From positions 25,688,022 to 25,752,021 of the forward strand of contig JARCOQ010000006.1 in NCBI GenBank assembly GCA_029207755.1: a stretch of DNA of 64,000 bases. The letters run 5' to 3'. Positions 40,500 through 52,300 of this stretch are shown piece after piece (position 1 is the first letter of the stretch; every line of letters begins with the position of its first letter). The DNA is from Chamaea fasciata. Lineage: Eukaryota; Chordata; Aves; Passeriformes; Sylviidae. A model generated the notes under the pieces. It was not told where the DNA came from, searched no databases, and worked only from the letters and a program-made list of their open reading frames with translations. Made by a program: the position numbers and the translations under genes.

Positions 40500-41395
40500 T
40501 CAGTATCTAATATTGTACCCTACAGGTCAGTTCAGTGTCTTCATTAATGACCTGGATGATGGGGCTGGGTGTACCCTCAGCAGGTACTGATGACACCACC
40601 CTGGGAGGAGCAGCTGATACACCAGAGAGTCATGCTGCCATCCAGAGGGTCCTCAGCTGGCTGGAGAACTTTGTGAGCTTCATCCAGGAGAAGTGCAAAG
40701 TCCTGCAGCTGGGGAGGAACAACACCCTGCACCAGTATCTGCTGAGAGCCACCCATTTGGAAAGCAGCTTGGCAGAAAAGGGACTGGGGGTCCAAGTTGG
40801 AGACAAGCCAGCAACAAGTCCTTGCTGTGAAGAAGGTGAGTGGTTCCTGGTCTGGTTCAGACGAAGTATTGGCCAACAGGCTGAGTGATGATTATTCCCT
40901 CCTTACTCAGGAGGCCCCATACAGAGTCTGTGTCCGGTTCTGGGCTCCTCAGTACAAGGAGAACCAGACATTGCAGAGAGAGTCCAGCAAAGGGCCACAA
41001 AAATGCAGGGACTGGAGCCTTTCTCTTATCAAGAAAGGCTGAGAGCTCAGACTAGGGATAGGGAGCATGGATCTTACTAGTGCCTATAAATGCCCGAAGG
41101 GAGTGTGCCAGGAGGGGAGCGACAGCCAGTTCCCAGTGACAGGGCCAGAGGCATTGGGCACAGACTGAAAGACAGAAGGCTCCATTTGAACATCGTGAAA
41201 CAATTTTTTTTTACTCTGAGGGTGACTGTGGACTGGCACAGGATGTCTAGCAAGGTTGTGGAGTCTCCATGCTTGGAGATAGTCAAAAGCCATCTGGACA
41301 TGGTCAAACAGCTGGCTTTGCTTGAGCAGGGGGCTTGAACCAGATGACCTCCAGGTCCCTTCCAACTTCAGGCACTCTGAAATTTTGTGATATGA
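40500..41395 (+). mobile_element. CR1 LINE 3' part with reverse-transcriptase remnant
   Basis: The start encodes a recognisable CR1 reverse-transcriptase stretch: INDLDDGAGCTLS, then DDTTLGGAADTPESHAAIQR and KVLQLGRNNTLHQYLLRATH. Frameshifts separate these from the downstream QRVQQRATKM-like part and from the 3' UTR, which keeps CTTGAGCAGGGGGCTTGAAC and CAGATGACCTCCAGGTCCCT. The tail is decayed. It cannot be active. Confidence 0.92.
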
Positions 41396-44300
41396 AGTAT
41401 TTATTACAATGCTCAACTGTGATGATAACACTTGAAAAGGACCATCGGTACACTAATTATAAAAAAAGGTTGAAGTACATAAATTTCCTAGCTACATGGT
41501 ATACCATGAATACCAGCCTCTTTAGAAATCTGATTGTCCATTATCCTAGAATTGCTCTGGCTCCTGAGCACAAAATACCTGTTTAAAGATGGTTGTTGTC
41601 AAAATGTGAACATCTTTTTTTTTCCTATGCAGAAAAAGAACAGGCATATACATTCATGCTAAAGAGCTACATTTTCTACTTGCTGATACCAAAGATAGAT
41701 GTACTTTCAATAGCAGAATCTGGCTGGGATTTTGCCTGCCCTTCAGGCAGGCTTGGAACTTGATAATGAGACCGATGTACTGATCATGGGTCTCTCATGG
41801 ATGACACTGTCAGCAGAAAACACTTAAAAATATTTATAAAGACTTTTAAAGTGTATTTATGCACAGCTCAGTGCTGCTTACAGTTTTTAGGGGATGGGTA
41901 CTGAAGATGCATGCAGAGACACTGACCACATTTTTGAGTTTCTAAACTCCAATCTAAAGGGCTAAATGTTGTCTCACCAGTGATGAGTCTGAGATACTCA
42001 GAGGTATCTTTCATAAATAACTGAAGTTACAATGTTGGTTCTTTTAGTAGAACCAGATGAACAGTTCTGACTTTAATTCTGAAAGGGACATACGACAGGA
42101 ACATGTTTCTTCCACTCTGTATGCAATGTCTGCACATGCCATATATCATAATGATAAAGAATACATCATATTTTGTAAAAGGCTTAGCTCAACACTGCCT
42201 AACACAAACGTGTGGACTTGTTGAACCCCTCCTTTGAGAAGTCTGGCGGGCAACAACCCTTCTGCAGGAGGGGAATAAACAAAGCTGCTTAAAATCAGTC
42301 CGGTTTACCAGGCGTCAAGTTAAATATTTACAACAAATGTTAACTTCCCACCGTGCATCTGCCCATCTTCATGTACTGGTCCCCCTGAGGGATTGTTCTC
42401 CCAGGTGACAAGTGAAATCAAGGTTTCAAAGTCAGATTCTAACAGTGTTGACAGATGTAAAGACAACAATTCAGCAAATCACAGCTCCGAGAAACTAACC
42501 ACAGGGCTGTCCAACGCTAGAGAGCTCAAAGGTCAGCAAAACAAGACTCCTGGTGGCCTTTTTCTAGGAACCACTTGTCAGAAGGATGTGTGTTGAATTA
42601 TTTGAGTGACATGAGAGCCTTGCTCAGACTTCCTTTATTTGGAGAGACTGCTCCTCATTTCCTCTCATCTCATGAGTTTAGAACCTGCCCCAAGTCAGAC
42701 AAGAGAAGCACCCATCATGTCCCGAGATCTGGAAAATACTGCTGGGGAAAAGCTGCTTTTCACCTCCCTTTCTGTGAAAAGGGGAAACACAGCGTGGGTG
42801 CAATCACAGCTGTTCACAAAACACTGCAACAGATCTAATTTCACATACAGAGGAGTTTCTCTTGCTCTTGTGACAGAGTGGAAAGGTTTCATTTTTGTGG
42901 CATTACTCTCAAGTAACACTATACTGTATAATCACCCAGGGGCCTCTGCTCGGGTGTGGTCTCACATCTGGCCAGCACAAGCTTGGAATCTGAGGAACAA
43001 GAAGGTCATGGAAGCCTAATATTAATCTGATATTTCATAGGAAGCTTATGGTCCAAGCCTTGCTGCTCTTCAGTTCCCAGCACAAGGGCACTCACAGCAC
43101 AAAAATGAATGAGAAAGCAGAATCATGGCTCTTGATATTCAGAGCACTGACTATGGTGTCTATTAAGCAGTGTCTCCCTTTGTCCATTTCTACTGCCCTT
43201 ACTCTTTGTAAAAATAGCAGATAATTCAGCAGTTCTGAAACTTTTTTCTAAAACTTTTTCCTCACTTTCCTCCCCCTTTGTCCACACTCACCTGCTGGGA
43301 GTGTATCTTGTGGGGAGAAAAAATTGCTATTGTTGCTGGCAGCAAAGCAGTGATGTCAGCAGGGGACAGAAAGTTGGGAGTAGGAAATCTGGGCGATAGA
43401 CAGGCCATAAAATGAACTAGGTGAAGAGGAAGGGAGAATGAACAGGGAGTAAGAGGAGAGGAAGGATGCAGGCAGTGCATTGACCATTAAAGAGTTATAG
43501 AGCTCTCAGAGCTGCCCCATTACCTAACCTAGAGGAGGCCCCTAAACATGATAGAATCACCAGGAACAGCCGCAGTTTTGGCAGCAGCTCCCAGGAACCT
43601 GGGTCTCTTTGTGGTCCTGGTCCTCCTCTGCACTGCCTGTCTACGTCTCCTGGCAGAGCCCTTTGTCACAGCCCCACTTCACATTGTCACACTCCCAGTT
43701 CCATCCACCAGTCCCATCCTGATCCCAGCAGCTTCAGTATAGAAAGGATTAAACTCCTCCTATTGCTACCATAAAAACATGATTAATTCGAATGACTGAG
43801 GGTTTCTTGTGCCACTGCTGTTTGGCCTGAGGATCGTTATAGAAGAATAAAGAAGCTATATTGTGTGGTCCTGCTATAAATATTCTAATTTGGAATAAAC
43901 TTCCCTGCATAGGTTAAGACCCATCAACCACTGAATTGTCAGCAGTGCCACTGTAAGTGTGTCATGAAAAATCCTTATTGTGAAAAACCTTTATATAATA
44001 GTTTTCCTTGCCTTTTGGAGGACTGTAAATTCTGCTGATAAGTAACTGTTCTCACAGAATATAGCTGGATTCCCTTAAGGCACGTGACTTTGTACCATAT
44101 CATACAGACATAAAGAACAAGCTGGATTTACAAACTGATTTACCGACTATTCTCTAAGGAGTTATGATAGTCATTAATGTGGTGTCAGGGAGCAGTGCCA
44201 AAGGTCTCAGCTCATGAGCCAAAATTGTTTAGTAGTTTCATAGCTGTGAGAATTATACAAAATCTGTGGCAATATCTGCTGCTGATAAAAAGTTTGTTTC

Positions 44301-45029
44301 ACTTGCAGATAATGAGGACATTACCATAATTTAAATTGCTTTGTTAAAAGATACCAGCCCTGATGTCTTTGGATACAGTTAAACTCTTCAGGTGATAATT
44401 GTTTTGGGAAAACAATGACATAAATTACATTTATGGATCAAAGGCCTGGATTCTGGTGAGAAGCTAATAGTAACAGTGCAAAACCATCCCAGAATAAACC
44501 CTCAAACAATGCTGTACATACAGAGAATGTAATCTTCGAATATATAAGGGGAGAGTGTTTCATAAGGCAAGGAAGTGACCCAGTCTTGTTAGGATGCTGT
44601 AAACTCATGCCTGGCAGTCTCAACATGCCAGCAGTCCATCCACCATACCTAACACAACGCAGATTGTGTGACATTTAATGCCTCTAAACTTCGCAACTTC
44701 TCAGCACATCCCACAGGTCTGAGCACCCCAGTCTTATTTTCCTTCTTCCCTTCCTGAGCCTGGTAAAAACTGCTCACGGCAGTGTCATCCCCTGCAAACT
44801 CCAGCCATCTTCTGGCCCACTTCCTGGTGTTCTTCCTCTCCCCAGCTAAAGAAGGCTCCAAAATGAAGCTCCTGAACAGATGGAACTTGGGAAGAGGAAA
44901 AAACTGTGAAGGGATGGCACTAAGGGACACTGTCTCGGTGGCCCGGGGAAGTGGGACACAGAGCATCCCCACAATGCCAGCCAATGAAATTTGGAGACAA
45001 TTTGTCACAAGACACAAAACATCCCAAGA

Positions 45030-45232
45030 AATAGGACAGGAGGCAATGGGCAGAAAGCGATGCACAGGAAGTTCCACCTGAATGTGAAGAACTTCTTTAC
45101 TGGAACACATTGCCCAGTGAACACACTCCTGTGCCCTGAGCTCTAGGATGACCCTGCTTGAGCAGGGAGGTTGGACCAGATCAAATACTCTGGTCCCTTC
45201 CAAACTTACCCATTCTGTGATTCTGTGACAAA
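45030..45232 (+). mobile_element. CR1 LINE 3' end just upstream of SLAIN2
   Basis: A short CR1 3' end with AAGTTCCACCTGAATGTGAA, the CTTGAGCAGGGAGGTTGGAC block, and the tail ATTCTGTGATTCTGTG. The left border is unclear: the 300 bp before it are CR1-like in style but I cannot align them. It ends about 250 bp before the SLAIN2 CpG island. Confidence 0.88.
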
Positions 45233-45635
45233 TCCCCAAGCCCCACTAATTCTCTAAACCTAAAGATGAAAGTTTTGCTATGGATGGCAAAATCACCACA
45301 ACTTTTAAAAGAAAACGCATATATTTATACAAAATGTAGACTCGAAGTAGTCTGGACTCAGTTCACACGTCTGTCATACACAGCAGGTCCAACACTATCA
45401 CCTAGGCCTTGGACCAGGGGCACACCGTGTATTCTTGAGAGGTTTTGAAGGTTTTTGGAACGTATTCCGGGGATTCCCGTACAACTCCTGTCCGGGACTT
45501 GTGATGCCCAAGACACGGGAGGCCGGGCCAGGCCAGGCCGCTCCCTCAGGAGCGAGGCTACCGCCGGTGCCCCTCGGAAGGCCCCAAGCGGGGCCGAGTC
45601 ACAGCCTGCCGCTGCCGGGGCCGCGAGCCGCCGCC

Positions 45636-45932
45636 ATGCTCGGCCATCGCACGCCGTGCCGTGCCGTGCCGTGCCGTGCCGTGCCGTGCCGTGCCGTGCC
45701 GTGCCGTGCCGCTCCGCGCAGTGCCGCCCGGAGGGAAGGCGGCGGGGGGCGGCGGTTCCGGCGGCCGCGGCCGGAGGCGGCGACATGGCGGCGGATGTGC
45801 GTCCTGCGCCCCGCCCCGGCCCTGCCCCGCCGCCGGCCGCCCGGCCGCGTAGACGGGGCGGCACGGCCGCCTCTCCCCGCGCAGCCGCCGCTCTGCCGGC
45901 GGCCGCCATGGAGGATGTCGGCTCGGGCGTGA
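45636..45932 (+). other. Upstream ORF overlapping the SLAIN2 start out of frame
   Basis: An ATG at 45636 in a strong context (GCCGCCATGC, A/G at -3 satisfied by G) opens a 98-codon frame. It begins MLGHRTPCRAV, runs through the GTGCC repeat as AVPCR units, and stops at 45932, past the SLAIN2 ATG at 45908 and in a different frame. If it lies in the mRNA it should repress the main start. If transcription starts nearer 45770 it is not transcribed. The peptide shows no domain and is not claimed as a functional protein. Confidence 0.4.
45656..45710 (+). repeat. (GTGCC)11 pentanucleotide microsatellite
   Basis: Eleven uninterrupted copies of GTGCC occupy 45656-45710, about 200 bp before the SLAIN2 start codon and inside its CpG island. 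The unit has no stop codon in any of its three plus-strand phases, so frames pass through it. Pure repeats of this length are usually polymorphic. It is either promoter DNA or 5' UTR, depending on where transcription starts. Confidence 0.97.
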
Positions 45933-46266
45933 ACGCGGACGCGGAGGTGCGGAAGCTTCAGGAGCTGGTGAAGAAGCTAGAGAAACAGAACGAACAGCTT
46001 CGCAGCCGCCACGGCGCGCTGCCCGCCGCCCCCGTCAGCCCCAAGCGCCTGCCGAGCGCCGGGCCCTCCTCGCCGCCCCCCGCCGCCTCCCCGTCGCCCG
46101 ACGGCCGCTGTCTCAGCCCCAGGGCCTCCGCCCGGCGTTCGCTCCCCGAGGAGCCCGGCGGTGGCGATGGGGGCGGCGGCGGCAATGGCCTCCTGGACGA
46201 CGCGGCAGTGCTCAAGCCGGAGGAGCTGGAGCGGCTGGCCGGCTGCGATGAGGACGAGACCGGCTG
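45908..46266 (+). CDS. SLAIN2: SLAIN2 coding exon 1
   Basis: The start codon lies in an ideal Kozak context (GCCGCCATGG). The first 34 or so residues, MEDVGSGVNADAEVRKLQEL and onward through VKKLEKQNEQLRSR, are nearly the same as human and form the N-terminal coiled coil used for dimerisation. Residues of about 35-100 are low-complexity Ala/Pro/Ser with a Gly run (GGGDGGGGGNG) and differ from the mammalian sequence. The exon ends with an acidic stretch, LKPEELERLAGCDEDETG, similar to the human exon end. It splits a Trp codon (TG|G) at donor CTG|GTGAGG. The frame stays open upstream, with another in-frame ATG at 45785, but 45908 matches the annotated vertebrate start. A 17-bp direct repeat copies the donor 42 bp downstream. 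Confidence 0.95.
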
Positions 46267-46320
46267 GTGAGGAGGCGGCCGGGGTGGGGATAGGGCGGGG
46301 GCGGGCTGGTGAGGAGGCGG
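46262..46320 (+). repeat. 17-bp direct repeat carrying the SLAIN2 exon 1 splice donor
   Basis: GGCTGGTGAGGAGGCGG is present at 46262-46278, spanning the exon 1/intron 1 border, and again at 46304-46320, with an offset of 42 bp. Each copy holds the same donor context CTG|GTGAGG. Between the two, reading in the SLAIN2 frame, a TGA stop lies at 46268-46270. Confidence 0.95.
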
Positions 46321-49300
46321 GCAGGGCGCCGCGTCTCCCTTCCCTCGCCGTGCACGGGGGGATGGGGCTGTTCCCGGGCGTGCGCCTGATGTCGGGGGGC
46401 GTCTCGGGGCTTTGTGTGCCGAGGCAGCCTCGCCCTCTGGGCTGGGCGAAGGGCGTAATGAGCTCTGCGAGACGTTCCGAAGCCTGCCGGGGAAGGGTGT
46501 TTGGCTTTCTGCACAGGGCGGTGGAGCTCCCCGGAGGCCCGCGGCTCGGCGCTGCCTTTCGGCCGCGGTGCGAGCGTTGCCTCGGGGCGCTCGGACACCG
46601 AGCGGGCTCCAGTGCTGCCGCACAATCAGCCGTCAGTGTTTTCGCGGGTGCAGGCGATGGGGAGGCGTTGAGAAACTTAAGGGAAATTTCTAGGGTAGTT
46701 CAGAATTAGCCAGGGGTACTGTTAGGTTTCAGACATGTTAGGTTTCAGACGCTCACCAGGCATCTTTTACGCCTCGGTTTCTTTCAGCTGTAAAGACAGC
46801 AAATGTAACACTTTTTCATCTCTGAAACTTGTTGCCCTTGGGTGTTCTAATTTATTGCTAATAATGTAGGATCACGGTTTCCCTTAGGTGGTTCCTCGTT
46901 ATAAATGGACTGCTTATCCTGCTGCTCCAGCTGAAACAGCTGCAGGTGGCTGTTTGCCTTGTCATTACTACACCTGGATGAGCTTCCCCTGAGAATCAAG
47001 AAGACTTGCTCTCTCCAAACGCCACGCTGTCTCCAGCTGTCGTTTTGATGTTTGCTATGACAGTTGTTGAGGGGCAGCCTCAGAGCTGCAGGAGAAATAG
47101 TGGGGAGGAGCACCGTGTCAGCACCATGTCAACAGAGAAATGCAAGGGGAGCATGTACAGGGACAAGAAGTGTAACACAAGCACACTGTCTTGTGGCAGA
47201 ACTGGTTGTAGGTCCATCTACAAAGGTCTTCGGAAGCAAACATGCAGACAGATTTACAAAGCAAACAAAAATGTCTTTCGGAGTTAGAAACGCCTTTAAA
47301 AATGCTGGAATGATTCCATGCATGAGCAATGTTTTAGTTGCTCAGGGAGGAGACAGTGTGTGCACTTCCTTGGAGAAGTCATTTGCCTGACATTCAGCCT
47401 GATCCACTGGAGAAGTATGAGAGCATAAGTTTATTCTCATCCAACACTAAATTAACACAAGGCATCATCTCCCAGAAGATGAGTCTGTGCAAGGCAGCTA
47501 CTCTTATTTCTCACTGTATGCCTTGTAATCTACAAGGGCTTACAGCCCTTGATGGAAATAGAATATGGTAAATTTGCACAGCAGCTTTGGAGTGGGATGG
47601 CCAAATTTGTACATGTCATGAATTCTAGTGACAATAGATCTTACTGTTTTATATATTAATTTTAAATCTTGGGAAACATAATGAATCTCTTAAGTGAAAG
47701 TGATTGGCCCGACAGAGTGTATGGTGACAGTGGTGGCATAAGTGCTGTGTGTTTTTGTTGACTCAGTCCTGGGCATGGTTCACTGAGCACTGCCCTTGCT
47801 GGTGTCAGGTGTTTGCCTGCCAGTTATTGTGGCACCGACATGTTTCTATGCAAGTTCTAGTGCTCAAAAGATAGCAAAACTTACAGGCAGTCTTTTGCAC
47901 ATCTTCATTCCTTTATTAATATTTTGGCAACTGTAATGCTGAAGTGTTTGAACAACAAATTTTTAATCTCAAGCATGAGACACTGAGACATAAGTGCATG
48001 AAACAAAAAAAGAGCAATTATAAAAATTTACTAAGTGTCATACATATCACAAAATACGGATGTGTAATTATTTAGAAAAGTGTTTTCCTGCTGTATTTTC
48101 ATATGCAGTTAAGGATAAACATAGTTTAGCTAGATTGATGATTTTTTGTTCCAAAGTGCTTAAAAGGAATGGAAATCAAGCTCTTGGAACTTCTAAACAC
48201 CTAATTCAGCTGTTGAGACACTAAATAGTCCAGCCCCTACTATTTTCCTATGAAGGTGAGATGACTGTATTTATGCATTTGATTAATGGAGGTTATTGCT
48301 CTTAATGAAATTTGAAATTTTCAGAAGGCTAATGGAGCAATCTAAAAGAAACAAGACCATGAAGATAGGAGGGGTTGATGTGAATAAGTGGATTTCCCTT
48401 AAACTGTTTCATAAAGATCCTGATCCTAAGGCCTTGGTTATGCAAGGTCACTCATAAAATAATTTATTCAATTGAAAAGGTGAATGTACTCGATGAAAAG
48501 TATCATATGAACTCTTTGAGGCTCAAATGGATTTGGATCACTATTGCTTAATCCAAAATCCTGTTTAAAATATGGGATTATACACTGTCAAAATCAAATG
48601 CCTCTTAGTAGCTGAGCAAAACTCTTGTGGAAACAAACTAAACTTAAATCATTGTTTGTTCATAAAAAATTGATTCATGTTGCTTGTTTTACTTGTCTAC
48701 ATAGAGAAGTTAAGATTTGTCTTTACTTTTGTTTTCCAAAGGACCTTGCTGTGGGCAGTAATACGTGGTAAAGGGTGCTGGTTATCACTGTTCTTTTCTG
48801 TTTTGTAAAATACAGACATTTTCATACCCCATTATGAAATTGCATGCCTTATCATGGCAGAAGAAATAGTTTTCTTAACTGTTAAAATGACATTGTTTTA
48901 CATTTAATGCTCACATGAGATTAGTGACTGTAATTTAAGACGGAACACTTGATACTGTGATTGATACTAGAATGTGACATGTTTCTTTAAATCTACATTG
49001 TAGAGTTGATCAGCTCATTTTTAGCTTTTAATTCTTTGAATGCATTTAGATAAATATACAGAAGAGAAGTGTAAAGTGAAAAAGTAAAGGAGACGGTGCA
49101 AGTATCAAACAGAATTAGGAACTTTGACACAGCTGTTTTAATAGCAGCATTAGTCATTAAAACATCCTTACAGTATTAGTGAACTTTGGGGCCGTTTGTA
49201 TTTTTGCTTGATTGTTTTTCTTCTCTGTGGTTAGTTAAATTCAGATACACTTCAAGTTTTAAGCATTTTTGCATGAGACAATCTTTAAATTATGTGGTAA

Positions 49301-52300
49301 ATTATTAAAAACATTTCATTGAATTCAGATTGAGTTTCTTGTGCATATGCTTCTGAATGTTGTTTAATATGCTGAAACTCTCTTCCTGATAAGGTCCTGA
49401 AGGTTGCAGATGGACACATCTGTACTTGCACACTGTACTGAGCTCTGCACAGACCCATGGAGACTTTGCTTTAGGCCTGCTGATTATTTCCTCCAGTTAT
49501 CAGTGACTTTGCTAATCTACTCTGTGGGTGTTCCTGTTTAGCTGTTCTTGAACCACATTGTATCAAATTCATTTTTTTTTCAAAATTCAATCTGAACGGG
49601 TCTTTTCTTGCTAATTAATTGAAAAGAGAAAAGGGCAGAAGGGGTGACCAGAGTGGAGAAATCTTCAGAGAAATGGTGTGCACCTCCTTGCCTGACTTGC
49701 TGGGTAAGGTTGGGTGTGGATGTGGAAGACATCTGGATAACAGTGTGCAGGGTGGCTTGTCATGCTGCTTTTAAAAAGAGTTTATTGGATCTTGAGTTTA
49801 TTGCAGGATAAGTGTGCACACGTGGGCAATTACTGTAGATTAGTTACTGTGCTGTGAACCCACTGTAGCTTCCTTTGTGGTAACTTGTTACACTGTCACT
49901 CACCTAAACTTTCTGAGAAGTTTCGTTTTAAATGTGAGCAAAACATGCAGTGCTTTTCTTCAAAATTTACTTGCACCTTGTGCATAAGAGAGTGTAGACC
50001 TTGCCGTGTATCTATTTTGTACATGTAATTTCTCAGCAAACTTCAGAACAGTTGTCTCCTCTTTAAATGACAGTGCTATAAAAACTAGCCTAGCCTGACA
50101 TGTTTTCATGTCAGCATTAAGTCTCCTTGGTTGGGTTAAAATAGCTGGCAGTTGACTGACCTCATTTACAAACAAAAGGCAGTCACTGTGTATTTAAAAT
50201 TAAATTATTGGGGGTTTTTATGCTAACTAAATAGCTAAAAATAATAGTTTCAGTGTTTTTTAAGACCTCAGATTAGTTGTGTATCCTGCCTCGTTAAAAT
50301 GGAAAACACATACTTTTACTCACTCTCATTCAGCTCTATTTCTAATTTGCACCTGTTTATAATAGTGTAAGTTTCCGTTCTAGCCGTCCATTATCATTAG
50401 TTGGCTAAGGGCCTGTTTGAGATACACACTTGTCATCTGTAATGATTGTCTTCCATCTCATATTGCTTGATGTCCCTTGAGCACTGGCGTTGTTTTGGAA
50501 TCCTGGTTTGCCATTGTGAGCTGGTGAAGTATACCATGACTATTTTAGGGTAGAGCTCCACCTGAATGAACTCCCATTGCTGAAATTACATTGCAACATT
50601 TCCTGTTCAACTGCTAAATTTCATTGTATTAATGTGGTTTAGGCCCCTGGGAAGCAGGACAGATTCTAATCAATTTCTGTTCCATGGTGTAAGTAAAAGA
50701 GAAATTGCTGCTTTTTATTTTGTGGCAGATAAAAAGTCAATTTGATTTAAAGTTGTTGGGGTTTAACCAAATTCATGTAACATCTTCACAAACTAGAAAG
50801 ATAATATGAAAAGAAGCATGTAGGAAAAGCAACGGTTATAGAAGTTGCCAGTTTTATCATGAAAAACAACTGATAATGTTAAATAATGCTCACTTTGATG
50901 ATTGTGTTTGAGACGTCCATGTTTGTTGTGAAACAGATATGTGAGGACTGGAGGAAGAATACTGAGGAAGAGCTATTCCCACTTCTGACTTTTTTTGGTG
51001 ATCATTATAGCTTTTAAATATGCTTGATATTTAGATATAATGAAAGCATTGATATGGGTTTCCTTTACTGTCCTAATGATATTCTTGAAATTTACTACGT
51101 AATCATGTCTTGTTTAGGTATGATTCACATTTCTACTACTTGTAGGTGTTGGTAGAGCTCTCAAGCATAGTCATTAAGCAGAATTTTATTTTGGAACACA
51201 GAACTTCTTACATTTTCTCTCTTCAATGTAAATACCAAAAATGCTATGTTTGAGCACATATGCTCTAACAAATTTCTTATGAAAAGCTTCTCAAATAGTG
51301 GACAGTTGTACAATTTGTGTGATAGTTTTAGGGAAGCTACATGACGGTGTTTTTTGTGGCCCATTTCCCACTCTACAACATCCTTTTCTGACACGAACAT
51401 GTTCTTTTGGATGAGGAAATGAATAATGGCAGTAATTTCCAGCAACTAGTTGAGGCACAGCAAACTAATTGTTGGGCACAGAAAGATAGTTGTGTTCTAA
51501 ATTGCAGTTTGCAACCTCTTGGGTATTCTTAATTCTACTTAAAAATTGCATCATGTAGCTGAGATATGCCACTGTAATATGAAGGTTTAATAAGACTGTC
51601 AAAGTATTTTTGTAGTATTCATATCCCAGAGTTTATATTCATAGACTGGAGTTTGCTGTAATTTGTGCATCTCTCTGAACAAGAAGTATTCTGTGAAGTA
51701 GAGCTGAAAACGAATAATTACAGGCTAAGCAATGTGTATCTCAGTCAGCTACAGCTGTCGCACAGGAATTTTGTGGGATGGGGCGAAAAAAGGAAATCTG
51801 TGGGCCTCATAAGTGCAGGGATGTCACTTAATTTTTTGACCGATTTGTCTTTCAGCCAGAGATGCTTTTCAGATCTTTACCATCTCCATTCAAAATTCAT
51901 CCTAAATTCTAACGTGCTTAAGCCACTTCAGATAGGGTTTCCTGAAACTTTGAAATTGTCTTAAAATAGTTTAGATTGACACTTTTGTGTACTAAATTAT
52001 CTGTTTCCAAGACTGCCCAGTATTACCGTCTCCTGATTTACGTATTTTCTGTAGCTTTTCGCTGTGAAATTTCCTTCTCGTATTTTAGAGGCATTTCTTA
52101 TTGATCTGTCCTTGGATTTCAGCTTTTTCTCTTCACATCTTCATGTTTTTCATCTTGCATTTGCATATATCATGTTTTGTGTGCTCCCATTTAATTTCCT
52201 TTATTGTACCTTCCCGTTTTTGCTTAAAGCTAATGTAGCTAAAATAAACTAGCTCTAACTTCCACTTGCCATCTTCTTTCCGATTCAGATTTCTGACTTC

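Larger units (their letters stand above)
45480..46640. promoter_or_regulatory. CpG island over SLAIN2 promoter, exon 1 and start of intron 1
   Basis: GC content and CpG density rise abruptly at about 45480 and fall by about 46650. The island contains GC boxes (CCCCGCCCC near 45808), no TATA box, and the motif ACATGGCGGC at 45784-45793, which resembles the YY1 site found just downstream of many CpG-promoter start sites. That would place one plausible transcription start shortly before 45784. The SLAIN2 start codon at 45908 and the exon 1 donor at 46266/46267 lie inside. Promoter role is inferred. Confidence 0.8.

Noticed and set aside
45455..45907. A 151-codon N-terminal extension of SLAIN2 starting at 45455.
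   Set aside because: The codon at 45455 is TTG, not ATG, and lies before the CpG island proper. Only the ATG at 45785 is worth considering as an in-frame upstream start.
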